In this document: piece by piece, positions 49,116 to 57,961 of the stretch
Layout: the number at the start of each line of letters is the position of its first letter
How positions within the stretch are numbered: position 1 is the first letter of the stretch
From: CAZHTS01 sp964535315
GTDB taxonomy: Bacteria > Chloroflexota > Anaerolineae > Anaerolineales > Anaerolineaceae
Length of the DNA stretch: 64,000 bases
Direction: 5' to 3'
NCBI GenBank assembly: GCA_964535315.1
Contig: CAZHTS010000002.1
Span: forward strand, 1-64,000
The notes under the pieces: model-generated
Told to the model about the DNA's origin: nothing
The model's input: the letters and a program-made list of their open reading frames with translations, nothing else
The model's database searches: none
Program-made: the position numbers and the translations under genes

Positions 49116-50315
49116 TCAATAACTGGCGAGGGTGAGGTTGAGACGCCGTTCGAGCTGGGTAAGCTGCTCGTCTACCAGCGCTTCGCGTTCGGGGTCGGAT
49201 AGCTGCACGGTCGATTCCCACAGGCGGCTGAGCATCTCGGTGAACTTGTCCTGTACCATGCCGCCGGCGCGCAGGGTGGGGAAGGAGCGGCCGTATTCCA
49301 GGGCGTCGACCAGTTTGGAGAGGTGCGGGTCGGTAGAATAGGGTGGGGCGGCCAGGGCGTTGAGGCGGGCGGGCAGGTCGTCGGTGTGCTGGCTGTAGTT
49401 GACGAGAACGTCCTTGTTGAGCAGGAATTTGACCAGTTCAATGGCGCTGCGTTCCTGGCGGGCGTGTTTCCAGACGACCAGGTTGGAACTGCCGATGTAG
49501 GCCGGGCCGGGCGGGCGGGCGATGCCCAGGCGGGATTTTAGCTCGCCGCTGGGGTCGCTGCGGTTGATGGTGCGGATCATGGCGGCGCTGCCGATGGTGA
49601 CGGCCGACTGGCGGTTGATGAAGGCGCTGCGCGCCTCCAGGTGCGGCAGAGGGGCCGGGGTGGGCATGTAACGGCGCAGGCTGCAACAGGCTTTCAGCCC
49701 GGCGCGGGCGGCGGGGCTGCCAAAGGTCACCTGTTTGCTGTCCGGGCCGGCGATCTCACCGCCGGCGGCCCACATCCACATGCAGGCCAGGATCATCATC
49801 GAGCGCGGGTTGCCGGTGGCGACCACCCAGGGGGCGGCGACGCCGCTGGCTTGCAGGCGGTCGAAGGTCTCGGTCATGTGCTCAAAGCTGCTGAAGGCGG
49901 TTTCGGGGTCGACGCCGGCTTTCTCGAGCATGTCGCGCCAGTAGCAGATGGTGAAGACGTTGACGAACCAGGGAAAGGCCCACAGGCGGTTGTTGTCAAT
50001 GCGCAGGGCGCTTTCCCAGGCAATGGGGTGGAACTGCGACGGGCGCCCGATATAGTTGATCTCGGTTTCGGTAAAGGGGCGCAGGGCGTTCATCGACAGC
50101 AGGTCACCCACCGCCGCAGCGCCAACCTGCGAGACATCGGTTTCAGATTTGTATAGAGCGATTTTTACCAGTTCCGACCAGGCCTTGCCCCAGGTGATTT
50201 CGCTCACCTGAGGGGGCATGCCGCCGGGTTGTTCGCCAAAGCGGGCGATGACGCCTTGCAGGTCGGCCAAATTTTGTCCGGGAGAGGTGCAGACGGATAT
50301 GTTAACAGTGTCCAT
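49116..50315 (-). CDS. solute-binding-protein family 1 without signal peptide
   Basis: The 399-aa protein has the extracellular solute-binding protein family 1 fold (ISVCTSPGQNLADLQGVIARFGEQ, WAFPWFVNVFTICYWRDMLEKAGVDPETA, and a C-terminal AIELVKFLLNKDVLVNYSQHTDDLPAR). The N-terminus lacks a signal peptide or lipobox, and no ABC permease gene is nearby. It could be a cytoplasmic sensor that uses a sugar-binding fold, or a truncated gene. The upstream promoter is clear. The gene ends about 12 bases from the hisD -35. Confidence 0.75.
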   Translation of the reverse strand: MDTVNISVCTSPGQNLADLQGVIARFGEQPGGMPPQVSEITWGKAWSELVKIALYKSETDVSQVGAAAVGDLLSMNALRPFTETEINYIGRPSQFHPIAWESALRIDNNRLWAFPWFVNVFTICYWRDMLEKAGVDPETAFSSFEHMTETFDRLQASGVAAPWVVATGNPRSMMILACMWMWAAGGEIAGPDSKQVTFGSPAARAGLKACCSLRRYMPTPAPLPHLEARSAFINRQSAVTIGSAAMIRTINRSDPSGELKSRLGIARPPGPAYIGSSNLVVWKHARQERSAIELVKFLLNKDVLVNYSQHTDDLPARLNALAAPPYSTDPHLSKLVDALEYGRSFPTLRAGGMVQDKFTEMLSRLWESTVQLSDPEREALVDEQLTQLERRLNLTLASY

Positions 50316-50386
50316 GCGATGTTTATCCTTGGCCGGGGCCGCAGTTGGCCGCCGGGTTTAAACCTTACCTGTCAGATTCATTCAAT

Positions 50387-50415
50387 ATTATACCCGAGGC
50401 CAGTGTGTGCTGCAA
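50387..50415 (-). promoter_or_regulatory. promoter of the solute-binding-like gene
   Basis: On the minus strand TTGCAG (50410-50415) and a perfect TATAAT (50387-50392) are 17 bases apart, 71 bases before the start codon. Confidence 0.75.
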
Positions 50416-50485
50416 TCAAACCTGCGCAGTCGCGCACCGTGGGTTTCATAAAGTCGGGTTTCCAGGGCAGGAGGTGCTTGATGGC

Positions 50486-52627
50486 TTACCCCTCCTCGTG
50501 CAGGCGGGCCTGGCCGATCAGCCATTCCTGGACGTTGAAGTCGGGCTGACCGTCGGCGGGCTTGAGGCGTTTGTAGGTGCCGTCGGTGTTCATCAGGCGC
50601 GCCTTGATATTATCGGAGAGGTAAGCCTGCAAGATGTCGTCGCGGATGTGGCGGATCATGCGCGGATTGGAGATGGGGAAGAGCACCTCGACGCGCTGGT
50701 TGATGTTGCGGGGCATGATGTCGGCGCTGCCCATGAGAATTTTCTCGTCGCCGCCGTTGCGGAAATAATAGATGCGGCTGTGTTCGAGAAAACGCCCGAC
50801 CACCGAGAGGACGCGGATGTTCTCGCTCAGGCCCTTGACGCCGGGGCGCAGCGAGCAGATGCCGCGCACGATCAGGTCGACGCGCACGCCGGCCTGTGAG
50901 GCCTGGTAGAGCAGGCGGATGATGGGCGGGTCGACCAGGGCGTTCATTTTGAGGATGATGTGCCCGCTGCGTCCGTGCTTTTGATGCTCGATCTCCTGGC
51001 GGATGAGTTCTTCAAAACGGTTGCGCAGGTTGATGGGCGCCACCAGTAGTTTGCGATAGTCGGTCTTGAGCGAGTATCCGGTCAGGTAGTTGAACAGATC
51101 GCTGGCGTCGGCGCCGATTTCGTCGTCGCAGGTGAACATGCCCAGGTCTTCGTAGAGGTTGGCAGTGACGTGGTTGTAGTTGCCGGTGCCCAGATGGACG
51201 TAACGGCGGATATGATCGCCCTCCTTGCGCACCACCAGGGCGATCTTGGAGTGGGTCTTGAGCCCCAGCAGGCCGTAGGTGACGTGCACGCCCTCCTGTT
51301 CCAGCATCTTGGCCCAACCGATGTTACTTTCTTCGTCGAAGCGCGCCTTGAGTTCCACCAGCACGGCGATCTGTTTGTTGTATTCACGGCTGGCCTGCAA
51401 GAGGGTCTTGACCACCGGCGAATTATTGCCGACGCGATAGAGGGTCATTTTGATCGCCAGCACGTTGGGGTCTTGAGCGGCGGCCTTGAGAAAGTCAATG
51501 ACCGGCAGGAAGGAGTAATAGGGATGATGGATGAGGATGTCGTTCTGGCGGATGGCGGCGAATAGGCTGCCTTCTTCGTCGTCGCTGTTGGTGTGGCGCA
51601 GTACCGCCGGCACGGCGGGCATGAACGGGCGATCCTTGAGGTCGTAGCGGTCGATACGGGTCAGTTCCATCAGGCTCTTGAGCACCAGCGGGCCGCTCAG
51701 GGCGTAGATGTCGTTGCTGTCGACCTTCATGTTGTCGGCCAGGAATTCTTTGATGGTGCGCGGCATGGTATTGTTGACCAGCAGGCGCACCACCGGCTCG
51801 AAGCGCCGGCGGCGGACGTTTTCTTCCATCGTTTCCAGCAGGTCGAGCGCTTCCAGTTCGCGGATTTCGGTGTCGGCGTTGCGGGTGACGTGGAAGGGAT
51901 GCGCCTCGATGACCTGCATGCCCGAGAAGAGCTTGTGCAGGTTGGCGCTGATGACCTGATCGATCCAGACAAAATAGTGGTCGTGCGGCACGGTGCCGTC
52001 TTTGCGCACGCTGCCCGACGAGCGTTTGATGGGCACGAGCTGCGGCAGAGTGGGAGGCACCTTGATGCGGGCGAAGCGCTGCTGTTTGTCTTTGCCCTGG
52101 ATGAGGATGGCCAGGTTGAGGCTGAGGCTGGAGATGTGCGGGAAGGGGTGACCGGGGTCGACTGCCAGCGGGGTGAGGGTGGGAAAAACCACTTCATCGA
52201 AGTAGCGGTCGATGTTCTCGCGCTGCACGTTGTTTAACTGGCTGTAATCGAGAACGTAGATGCCGGCCTTTTTGAGTTCGGGGATAAGCACGGTGCGCAG
52301 GTAATTGCGGGCGGTGGCCATCAGCTTGAGGGCGGCTTTACGGATCTCGGCCAGTTGTTGGGCGGGGCTCAGACCGTCGGGGGCCATGTCCGAGATGCCG
52401 GCGTCGCGTTGCATGCGCAAACCACCCACGCGCACCATAAAAAATTCTTCCATGTTCGAACCGACGATGGCCAGGAATTTGACCCGCTCGAGCAGCGGGT
52501 TGCGCTCGTCCTGTGCTTCTTCGAGGACGCGCCATTGAAAGGCGAGCAGGCTGAGCTCGCGGTTGATGTAATACTCTGGGGCGTTCGGGTCGATGATTTC
52601 CGGGTGCTTGCTGTCACTATCAGGCAT
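50486..52627 (-). CDS. ppk1: polyphosphate kinase 1
   Basis: The 713-aa enzyme reversibly makes polyphosphate from ATP. It has the N-terminal YINRELSLLAFQWRVLEEA block, the head domain, and the two phospholipase-D-like catalytic domains with GLKTHSKIALVVR (autophosphorylated His) and FLEHSRIYYFRNG (second His). The length is typical. The start ATG at 52627 has a weak ribosome-binding site; longer starts up to 52744 add a non-conserved hydrophobic extension. It is divergent from the MFS gene. Confidence 0.95.
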   Translation of the reverse strand: MPDSDSKHPEIIDPNAPEYYINRELSLLAFQWRVLEEAQDERNPLLERVKFLAIVGSNMEEFFMVRVGGLRMQRDAGISDMAPDGLSPAQQLAEIRKAALKLMATARNYLRTVLIPELKKAGIYVLDYSQLNNVQRENIDRYFDEVVFPTLTPLAVDPGHPFPHISSLSLNLAILIQGKDKQQRFARIKVPPTLPQLVPIKRSSGSVRKDGTVPHDHYFVWIDQVISANLHKLFSGMQVIEAHPFHVTRNADTEIRELEALDLLETMEENVRRRRFEPVVRLLVNNTMPRTIKEFLADNMKVDSNDIYALSGPLVLKSLMELTRIDRYDLKDRPFMPAVPAVLRHTNSDDEEGSLFAAIRQNDILIHHPYYSFLPVIDFLKAAAQDPNVLAIKMTLYRVGNNSPVVKTLLQASREYNKQIAVLVELKARFDEESNIGWAKMLEQEGVHVTYGLLGLKTHSKIALVVRKEGDHIRRYVHLGTGNYNHVTANLYEDLGMFTCDDEIGADASDLFNYLTGYSLKTDYRKLLVAPINLRNRFEELIRQEIEHQKHGRSGHIILKMNALVDPPIIRLLYQASQAGVRVDLIVRGICSLRPGVKGLSENIRVLSVVGRFLEHSRIYYFRNGGDEKILMGSADIMPRNINQRVEVLFPISNPRMIRHIRDDILQAYLSDNIKARLMNTDGTYKRLKPADGQPDFNVQEWLIGQARLHEEG

Positions 52628-52698
52628 GGCTAATACCCCTGGTAAGAGGATGTGTATCTCTATGATATCAAATTTGCGAAGGATCGTCAAAAAAGGGC

Positions 52699-52726
52699 TT
52701 GACAAGCGCCAAAAAGCCATTACAAT
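52699..52726 (+). promoter_or_regulatory. promoter of the MFS gene
   Basis: TTGACA and TACAAT are 16 bases apart. The -10 ends at the first base of operator site 1. Confidence 0.7.
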
Positions 52727-52743
52727 AGTGTTGTAAATACACA
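52726..52743 (+). promoter_or_regulatory. operator site 1, TAGTGT..TACACA type
   Basis: TAGTGTTGTAAATACACA has GTGT...ACAC half-sites. It matches site 2 at 15 of 18 positions. Confidence 0.6.
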
Positions 52744-52744
52744 A

Positions 52745-52768
52745 AGGCGGGTTCGCCCGTTTCTTTTT
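52745..52768 (+). terminator. small hairpin with T-tract between operators
   Basis: CGGG and CCCG close a TTCG tetraloop, extended by G-T pairs, followed by TTTCTTTTT. It may be a weak attenuator inside the MFS leader. Confidence 0.4.
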
Positions 52769-52778
52769 GCAAGACAGT

Positions 52779-52796
52779 TAGTGTAAAAAATACACA
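52779..52796 (+). promoter_or_regulatory. operator site 2, TAGTGT..TACACA type
   Basis: TAGTGTAAAAAATACACA lies 53 bases (centre to centre, about five helical turns) downstream of site 1 and 19 bases before the MFS start codon. The spacing suits cooperative binding or looping by a repressor not in this window. Confidence 0.6.
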
Positions 52797-52815
52797 TTTA
52801 GCAAAGGATGTCAGA

Positions 52816-54123
52816 ATGACTACAATCACGTTTGATCAGGCAATTGAGCGCATCGGTTTCGGCCGGTTTCAAATCCGGCTGATGATCCTGTGCGGGTTGG
52901 GTTGGGCGGCAGACGCCATGGAGGTGCTGTTGATCTCGTTTGCGCTGCCGGCAATCGCCGAAGAGTGGCAGCTGAGCGCGGCCCAAAAGGGCTTTTTGGG
53001 CACGGCCATTTTCCTGGGCATGCTGGCCGGGGCATGGGTGTGGGGGCGGTTGAGCGATTTGATCGGGCGCAGGATTGGTTTTATCAGCACGGTGGCAATC
53101 GACTCGCTCTTCGGGTTACTTTCGGCCTTTGCGCCTTCCTTTGGCTGGTTGGTGGCGCTGCGCGCCCTGACCGGTTTTGGGGTGGGCGGCACGCTGCCGG
53201 TGGATTACAGCATCTTTGCCGAGTATCTGCCTGCACAAAAGCGCGGCCGCTACCTGGTGCTGCTGGAGTCGTTCTGGGCGCTGGGCACGCTGCTGGCGGC
53301 CGGGCTGGCCTGGTTGGTGGTGCCTTCGTTGGGCTGGCGCTGGCTGCTGGCGCTGTCGGCGCTGCCGGGGGTGATCATCTTCTTCATCCGGCGCAGCATC
53401 CCCGAGTCGCCGCGTTATCTGATGGTCAAGGGCCAGCCGGAAGCGGCGCGCCGGGTGCTGGCGCTGGTGGCCGAGCAAAACGGCCGGCCGCTGGCAGACG
53501 TGCAGCTGGCCTTCCAGCCGGCGCGCAAGACATCTTTGAGCGACCTGTGGAAACCGGGTATGGCGCGCACCACCCTGCTGCTGTGGGCCATCTGGTTTGC
53601 CATCTCGTTGGGCTATTACGGCGTGTTCACCTGGCTGCCGTCGGCGTTCAAAGCCAGCGGCATGGCGCTGCTTCCGGTGTACCAGAACACCTTTATCCTG
53701 GCGCTGGCGCAGCTGCCCGGTTATTTTTCGGCGGCCTACCTGGTCGAGCGTTGGGGCCGGCGGCGTACGCTGGCGTTCTATCTGGCCGCCAGCGGGGTGT
53801 TTACCTATCTGTTCGCCATGGCCACTTCGTTGAGCGGGCTGGTGTTGATGGGGGTGTGGATGTCGTTCTTCGCCCTGGGGGCGTGGGGAGCGCTGTACGC
53901 CTATACCCCCGAGGCGTATCCGACCAGCCTGCGCGGGACGGGGATGGGGGCGGCCAGCGGGATGACGCGCATCGCCGGGGCGATTGCGCCCACGCTGGGC
54001 GGCTGGTTGATGGGGACGACGCTGCTTCTCCCACTCTCGGTGTTTGCCGTGGCCTATATCGTGGGCGGTGTGGCGGCGATGGCGCTGCCGTACGAGCCCA
54101 ACCAGCGGCCGTTGGAGGATTGA
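52816..54123 (+). CDS. MFS transporter, NiaP/aromatic-acid-like
   Basis: The 435-aa protein has twelve predicted membrane segments. The motif GRLSDLIGRRIGFI follows segment 2, and RYLVLLESFWALGTLLAAGLAWL is in the middle. The N-terminus (IERIGFGRFQIRLMILCGLGWAADAMEVLLISFALPAI) is like the sugar/aromatic-acid:H+ symporter branch that includes the niacin transporter NiaP and the SV2 proteins. The substrate is therefore a small carboxylate such as niacin or benzoate. It has a regulated promoter with two operators. Confidence 0.85.
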   Translation: MTTITFDQAIERIGFGRFQIRLMILCGLGWAADAMEVLLISFALPAIAEEWQLSAAQKGFLGTAIFLGMLAGAWVWGRLSDLIGRRIGFISTVAIDSLFGLLSAFAPSFGWLVALRALTGFGVGGTLPVDYSIFAEYLPAQKRGRYLVLLESFWALGTLLAAGLAWLVVPSLGWRWLLALSALPGVIIFFIRRSIPESPRYLMVKGQPEAARRVLALVAEQNGRPLADVQLAFQPARKTSLSDLWKPGMARTTLLLWAIWFAISLGYYGVFTWLPSAFKASGMALLPVYQNTFILALAQLPGYFSAAYLVERWGRRRTLAFYLAASGVFTYLFAMATSLSGLVLMGVWMSFFALGAWGALYAYTPEAYPTSLRGTGMGAASGMTRIAGAIAPTLGGWLMGTTLLLPLSVFAVAYIVGGVAAMALPYEPNQRPLED

Positions 54124-54182
54124 GCGCGGTTTCGTGATATACTGCACCCTGGCTATCCTAATTTATTCTCAGGAAAGAAACG

Positions 54183-54941
54183 ATGCTGTATCTGGTTGCG
54201 ACGCCGATTGGGAACCTGGGCGATATTTCGCTGCGGGCGTTGGAAACGCTCAAGAATGTGGACGTGGTGCTGAGCGAGGACACGCGCACTACGGGCGTGT
54301 TGTTGCGCCATTACGAGATCAAGAAACCGCAGCTGGCGTTTCACGCTTACAACGAAGAACGGGTGGTGCCTAAAGTGGTGGCGCTGCTGGCGGAGGGCAA
54401 GCATGTGGCGTTGGTGACCGACGCCGGTTCGCCGGGCATCTCGGATCCGGGTTTCAGCCTGGTGCGGGCGGCGGTGCAGGCCGGCATGGCGGTCAGCGCC
54501 ATCCCCGGCCCGGCGGCCCTGATTCTGGCGGTGACGCTCTCGGCCCTGCCGGCGCACAGCTTTACCTTTCGCGGTTTCCCGCCGCGCAAGCCGGGCGCCC
54601 GGCGGCGTTTTTTGGCCGTGGATGCCCCGTCGCCGCACACGCTGGTGTTTTACGAGAGTCCCTACCGCCTGAAGGCCTTTTTGCAGGACGCGCTGGCGGT
54701 GTACGGCGACCGCCCGGCGGCGCTGGCCAACGACCTGACCAAGCTGTTTGAGAAGATCAGCCGGGGTTCGCTGTCGCAGTTGCTGGCCGAGGTGGAGGCC
54801 GAAAAGACGCTGCGCGGTGAATACACGGTGGTGATTGCCGGGGCCGGCGAGGCGCCGCACGGCGATGACGCTGACGAAGACGAAGCGACGGAGGAAGAAG
54901 AACCCGTGGCAGAACGGCCTGCCAGGCGGCGTAAGGGGTAG
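54183..54941 (+). CDS. rsmI: 16S rRNA (cytidine1402-2'-O)-methyltransferase
   Basis: The 252-aa tetrapyrrole-methylase-fold enzyme has MLYLVATPIGNLGDISLRALE at the start, EDTRTTGVLLRHY and LVTDAGSPGISDPGF. RsmI adds a 2'-O-methyl to C1402 in helix 44 of 16S rRNA. The C-terminal 25 residues are an acidic tail ending in RRRKG, not part of the family core. It is followed by rsmE 5 bases later. Confidence 0.94.
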   Translation: MLYLVATPIGNLGDISLRALETLKNVDVVLSEDTRTTGVLLRHYEIKKPQLAFHAYNEERVVPKVVALLAEGKHVALVTDAGSPGISDPGFSLVRAAVQAGMAVSAIPGPAALILAVTLSALPAHSFTFRGFPPRKPGARRRFLAVDAPSPHTLVFYESPYRLKAFLQDALAVYGDRPAALANDLTKLFEKISRGSLSQLLAEVEAEKTLRGEYTVVIAGAGEAPHGDDADEDEATEEEEPVAERPARRRKG

Positions 54942-54946
54942 GCGCC

Positions 54947-55687
54947 ATGCACCGCTTCTTCCTGACCGCGGCTTGTGATGGGGAAGAATTGCTCTTCCCG
55001 CAGGAAACGGCGCACCAGATTGCCCGGGTGCTGCGTTTGCGCTCCGGTGAACGGGTGATCGTGCTGGATGGCGCGGGCGGCGAGTGCGAGGTGGAACTGC
55101 TCCAGGTGGGTAACCCGACCAGTGGGCGGGTGATTGCCCGCCGGCCGGCGGGCGGCGAGCCGCACCTGCGCCTGACGTTGTACCTGTGCCTGACGCAGCG
55201 CGAGAAGTTCGAGTGGATGCTGCAAAAGTGCACCGAAGTGGGCGCGGCGGCCTTTGTGCCGGTCATTTCCAGCCGCTGCCTGGTGCAGTCTGCGGCGGAT
55301 GTGAGCGCCAAGGGGTCGCGCTGGCAGCGCATTTTGCAGGAAGCGGCCGAGCAGAGCGGGCGTGGGTGTATCCCGGCGCTCGCCCCTGCGGTGCGCCTGG
55401 AGGCGGCGCTGCACCAGGTGGCGCAGGCGGGCACGGCGGCGCTCATCCCCTGGGAAGGCGAGCACAGTCTGGACGTGCGTACGGCGTTGGGGCGGATGCC
55501 GCGCCCGCTGGCCGAACTGGCGGTGTTGATCGGGCCGGAGGGCGGTTTTGCGACTGAAGAAGTGGCCGCCGCTGCCCGGGCCGGTTTTCAGGCGGTCACG
55601 TTGGGGGCGCGCATCCTGCGCATGGAGACGGCGGCGGTGGTGACGACGGCGCTGGCGCTGTACGAACTGGGCGAGATGGGCGGCTAG
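54947..55687 (+). CDS. rsmE: 16S rRNA (uracil1498-N3)-methyltransferase
   Basis: The 246-aa SPOUT-fold enzyme has the N-terminal PUA-like part (HRFFLTAACDGEELLFP and HQIARVLRLRSGE) and the knot region LIGPEGGFATEEV and ILRMETAAV. It methylates U1498 of 16S rRNA. It is in an operon with rsmI. The last 4 bases overlap the stop of the convergent rsmF-type gene. Confidence 0.93.
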   Translation: MHRFFLTAACDGEELLFPQETAHQIARVLRLRSGERVIVLDGAGGECEVELLQVGNPTSGRVIARRPAGGEPHLRLTLYLCLTQREKFEWMLQKCTEVGAAAFVPVISSRCLVQSAADVSAKGSRWQRILQEAAEQSGRGCIPALAPAVRLEAALHQVAQAGTAALIPWEGEHSLDVRTALGRMPRPLAELAVLIGPEGGFATEEVAAAARAGFQAVTLGARILRMETAAVVTTALALYELGEMGG

Positions 55688-57153
55688 ATCAGGCGGCGCG
55701 GCAGCAGGTTTTTGAGCCGGCCGCTCAGGGCGCGCCCGCGCCCGAGCAGACGGCCGGCCTCGTCAAACAGGACGACGATTTGCCCGATGGGCAGGCCGCT
55801 GGCGCCGTGCAGGTCTTCGCCGCGCAGCCAGGCGGCGGCTTGCTGGTCGTTTAGTGTGCGCCGGCCGCGGCCGAAGCGTGGGCCGAAACGGGCGACCCAT
55901 TCGTGCGACGGGGCGAAGCCTTCGGCGCCGGCCTCGGCCAGCAGTAGCCCGCTGGAGGCCAGGGGTAGACCGGCGAAACGTTGCAACAGGGCCTGGGGTA
56001 AGGCGTAAATGCGCTCGCCGCTGCGCCATAACTGGGCGCCGGCGGCATCCAGTTCGGCGGGCAGGTCAAAGGCATACAGGCGCTCGAAGTGTTCTGCCAG
56101 GGCGAGCGCTTCCTGGGCGGCGAGCGGCGTCCATTCGCCGCGCCCGGCGCGCGGCGGGCGGGTTTCGTTCGATGTTTCGACGGGCAGGCTGCCGGTTTTG
56201 GTCAGGCGGGCGGCGAAGAAGCCCGAGGTGCCAAAGCGGTGCGGCCACAGGCGGGCGGCGCCCTGGATTTCGGGCAGGAAATGGCGCTGGCCGTCGCCAA
56301 CCAGCGCCGGGGCGGGGGCCGGCAGGCGCTGGCGCAGGTCTTCGATGCGCACGGCGCTGGGGAAGGCGCGCAGTAAAGCATCCAGCACGCCTTCGTCTTC
56401 CTCGCTGGCCAGGGTGCAGGTGGAATAGACGATCTGCCCGCCGGGACGAACGGCCCGCAGGGCGCTGGTCAGCAGGCGCAGCTGGCGTTGGGCCAGTTCG
56501 CTGCGCTCGCGCGCCGAGACGTCGCGCCCGGCGTGACTGAGGTTTTCCATGCTGCACGGGGCGTCCAGCAGCACAGCATCGAAGGTGTCGGGGTACCAGG
56601 CGCCGTAGCGTTCGCCCGGCAACTGGGTGACGGCGACATTGATCGCCCCCCAATCCTGCAACACGCCGCGCAGAGCGGCGATGCGGCTGGGGCTGGCGTC
56701 GTTGGCAATGACCAGGCCGCGGTCGGCACTGCGGCTGACCAGGTGGGTGGTCTTACCGCCCGGGGCGGCGGCCAGGTCGAGCAGCAGCGGGGCGGGCGGA
56801 AAATCGTCGAACAGTTCGACCGGCAGCATCGAAGCGGCATCTTGCAGGTAATAGCCGCCCATTTTATATTCGCTCGTCTGGCTGGGGGAGACGCCGGCGG
56901 CGATGACCTGCCAGCCGGCGGCGCAAAACGGCACCGGCTGAAGCTGCCAGGCGTAGCGTTCGGCCAACCGGGCCGGAGCCACGGCCGGGTCGAGCTTGAG
57001 CGGGTTCAGGCGCAGGGCGGGCGGGGCAGGCTGTTGGACGGCCAGCAGCAGGGCGGCGAATTCGTCCGCACCCAGCAGCGGGCGATAGCGCTCCAGGGTC
57101 TGTTCCAGGCGGGCGGCCGGGGCGGTGGTTTCAGGCGGATTGCGTTTCTTCAT
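55684..57153 (-). CDS. rsmF: RsmF-type 16S rRNA m5C methyltransferase
   Basis: The 489-aa NOL1/NOP2/sun-type enzyme has PSQTSEYKMGGYYLQDAASM, the SAM motif LDLAAAPGGKTTH (about residues 115-127), and two catalytic cysteines in DAPCSMENLSH and YSTCTL. The C-terminal region includes a PUA-like extension with PIGQIVVLFDEAGRLLGRGRAL. RsmF makes m5C1407 in 16S rRNA (C1404-C1407 cluster in some relatives). It overlaps the upstream Rmt-like gene by 23 bases and is last in its operon. Confidence 0.88.
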   Translation of the reverse strand: MKKRNPPETTAPAARLEQTLERYRPLLGADEFAALLLAVQQPAPPALRLNPLKLDPAVAPARLAERYAWQLQPVPFCAAGWQVIAAGVSPSQTSEYKMGGYYLQDAASMLPVELFDDFPPAPLLLDLAAAPGGKTTHLVSRSADRGLVIANDASPSRIAALRGVLQDWGAINVAVTQLPGERYGAWYPDTFDAVLLDAPCSMENLSHAGRDVSARERSELAQRQLRLLTSALRAVRPGGQIVYSTCTLASEEDEGVLDALLRAFPSAVRIEDLRQRLPAPAPALVGDGQRHFLPEIQGAARLWPHRFGTSGFFAARLTKTGSLPVETSNETRPPRAGRGEWTPLAAQEALALAEHFERLYAFDLPAELDAAGAQLWRSGERIYALPQALLQRFAGLPLASSGLLLAEAGAEGFAPSHEWVARFGPRFGRGRRTLNDQQAAAWLRGEDLHGASGLPIGQIVVLFDEAGRLLGRGRALSGRLKNLLPRRLI

Positions 57154-57958
57154 GGCCTTTATCGATGCAAAATACGATTTCGTTGCCGCACAGGATTTCT
57201 TCGACGCGCCAGGGCAGATCGCCCAGGATGCCGCTGACCAGGGCGCGCTGGCGTTCGAGCAGGTTGTACTTGCCGCTCAGGCTGCTGGCAGGCAGCGAGA
57301 CCAGCAGGTAGCGCACGCGCAGCGCCAGCCAGAGCGGGCGGTTGCAGCCGCGCTGGCGCTGTTCCATGCGGTGGGCTTCTTTGAACAGAAAAGCAACCGG
57401 GGCGGCGGTTTGCGGCGGCTGGAGGAGGATGTCCTGATGAACGCCCAGCGGTTGCAGCCCCTGCAGACGGAAGTAATGGTTGATCAGTTCCAGCCGCGGC
57501 CGGTGCAGGTCGTAGGCGTAGTACTGCGTGCTGGTGGGCAGCCCCATCCAGGGGAAGGCAAACGGGTTCAACCCGCAGGCCAGGTCGAGGATGGCTTCCG
57601 GCTGGCCGGTGACGGCAAAGATCTGGCGGTAGAAATCGGTCAGAATCGGCAGTCGTTCGCGGGTCGAGGCGTGGCCGGCGAGAATCTGGCCGCACACGGC
57701 GCGCACGGCCTGCTCGTCGTGTGCGAAGGCTGCATCCAGTTCGCCGGCGGCGGCGGCGTAATCGGGGTCGCCCAGGTAGGGGGCGACGATGTTATGCAGG
57801 CTGGCGCGCACCGCATCCAGGGCGTGGCGCGGGTTGCGGTGGCGGGGGATTTCTTGCAGCAGCAGATCGCGCACCGTTTCGGGCGGGATGCCCAGCTGGT
57901 TGTATTTACGGCTGGATAGAATTTGAGCGATCCAGGTTTCCAGGCGATCGTCGTCCAT
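57131..57958 (-). CDS. Arm/Rmt-family 16S rRNA (guanine1405-N7)-methyltransferase-like, paralogue 1
   Basis: The 275-aa protein matches the aminoglycoside-resistance G1405 methyltransferase family (ArmA/RmtB/FmrO/Sgm). An N-terminal all-helical domain has SRKYNQLGIPPETVRDLLLQE. HASTRERL lies at residues 96-103, the SAM motif LDLACGLNP at 124-132 and an FK pair at 192-193. The later loop that reads SLGGRGKGM in RmtB is changed to SLSGKYNLL (about 226-234), so target choice may differ. Its upstream neighbour is the sulfatase-like gene and its downstream one is rsmF (23-base overlap). Confidence 0.8.
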   Translation of the reverse strand: MDDDRLETWIAQILSSRKYNQLGIPPETVRDLLLQEIPRHRNPRHALDAVRASLHNIVAPYLGDPDYAAAAGELDAAFAHDEQAVRAVCGQILAGHASTRERLPILTDFYRQIFAVTGQPEAILDLACGLNPFAFPWMGLPTSTQYYAYDLHRPRLELINHYFRLQGLQPLGVHQDILLQPPQTAAPVAFLFKEAHRMEQRQRGCNRPLWLALRVRYLLVSLPASSLSGKYNLLERQRALVSGILGDLPWRVEEILCGNEIVFCIDKGHEETQSA

Positions 57959-57961
57959 ACT

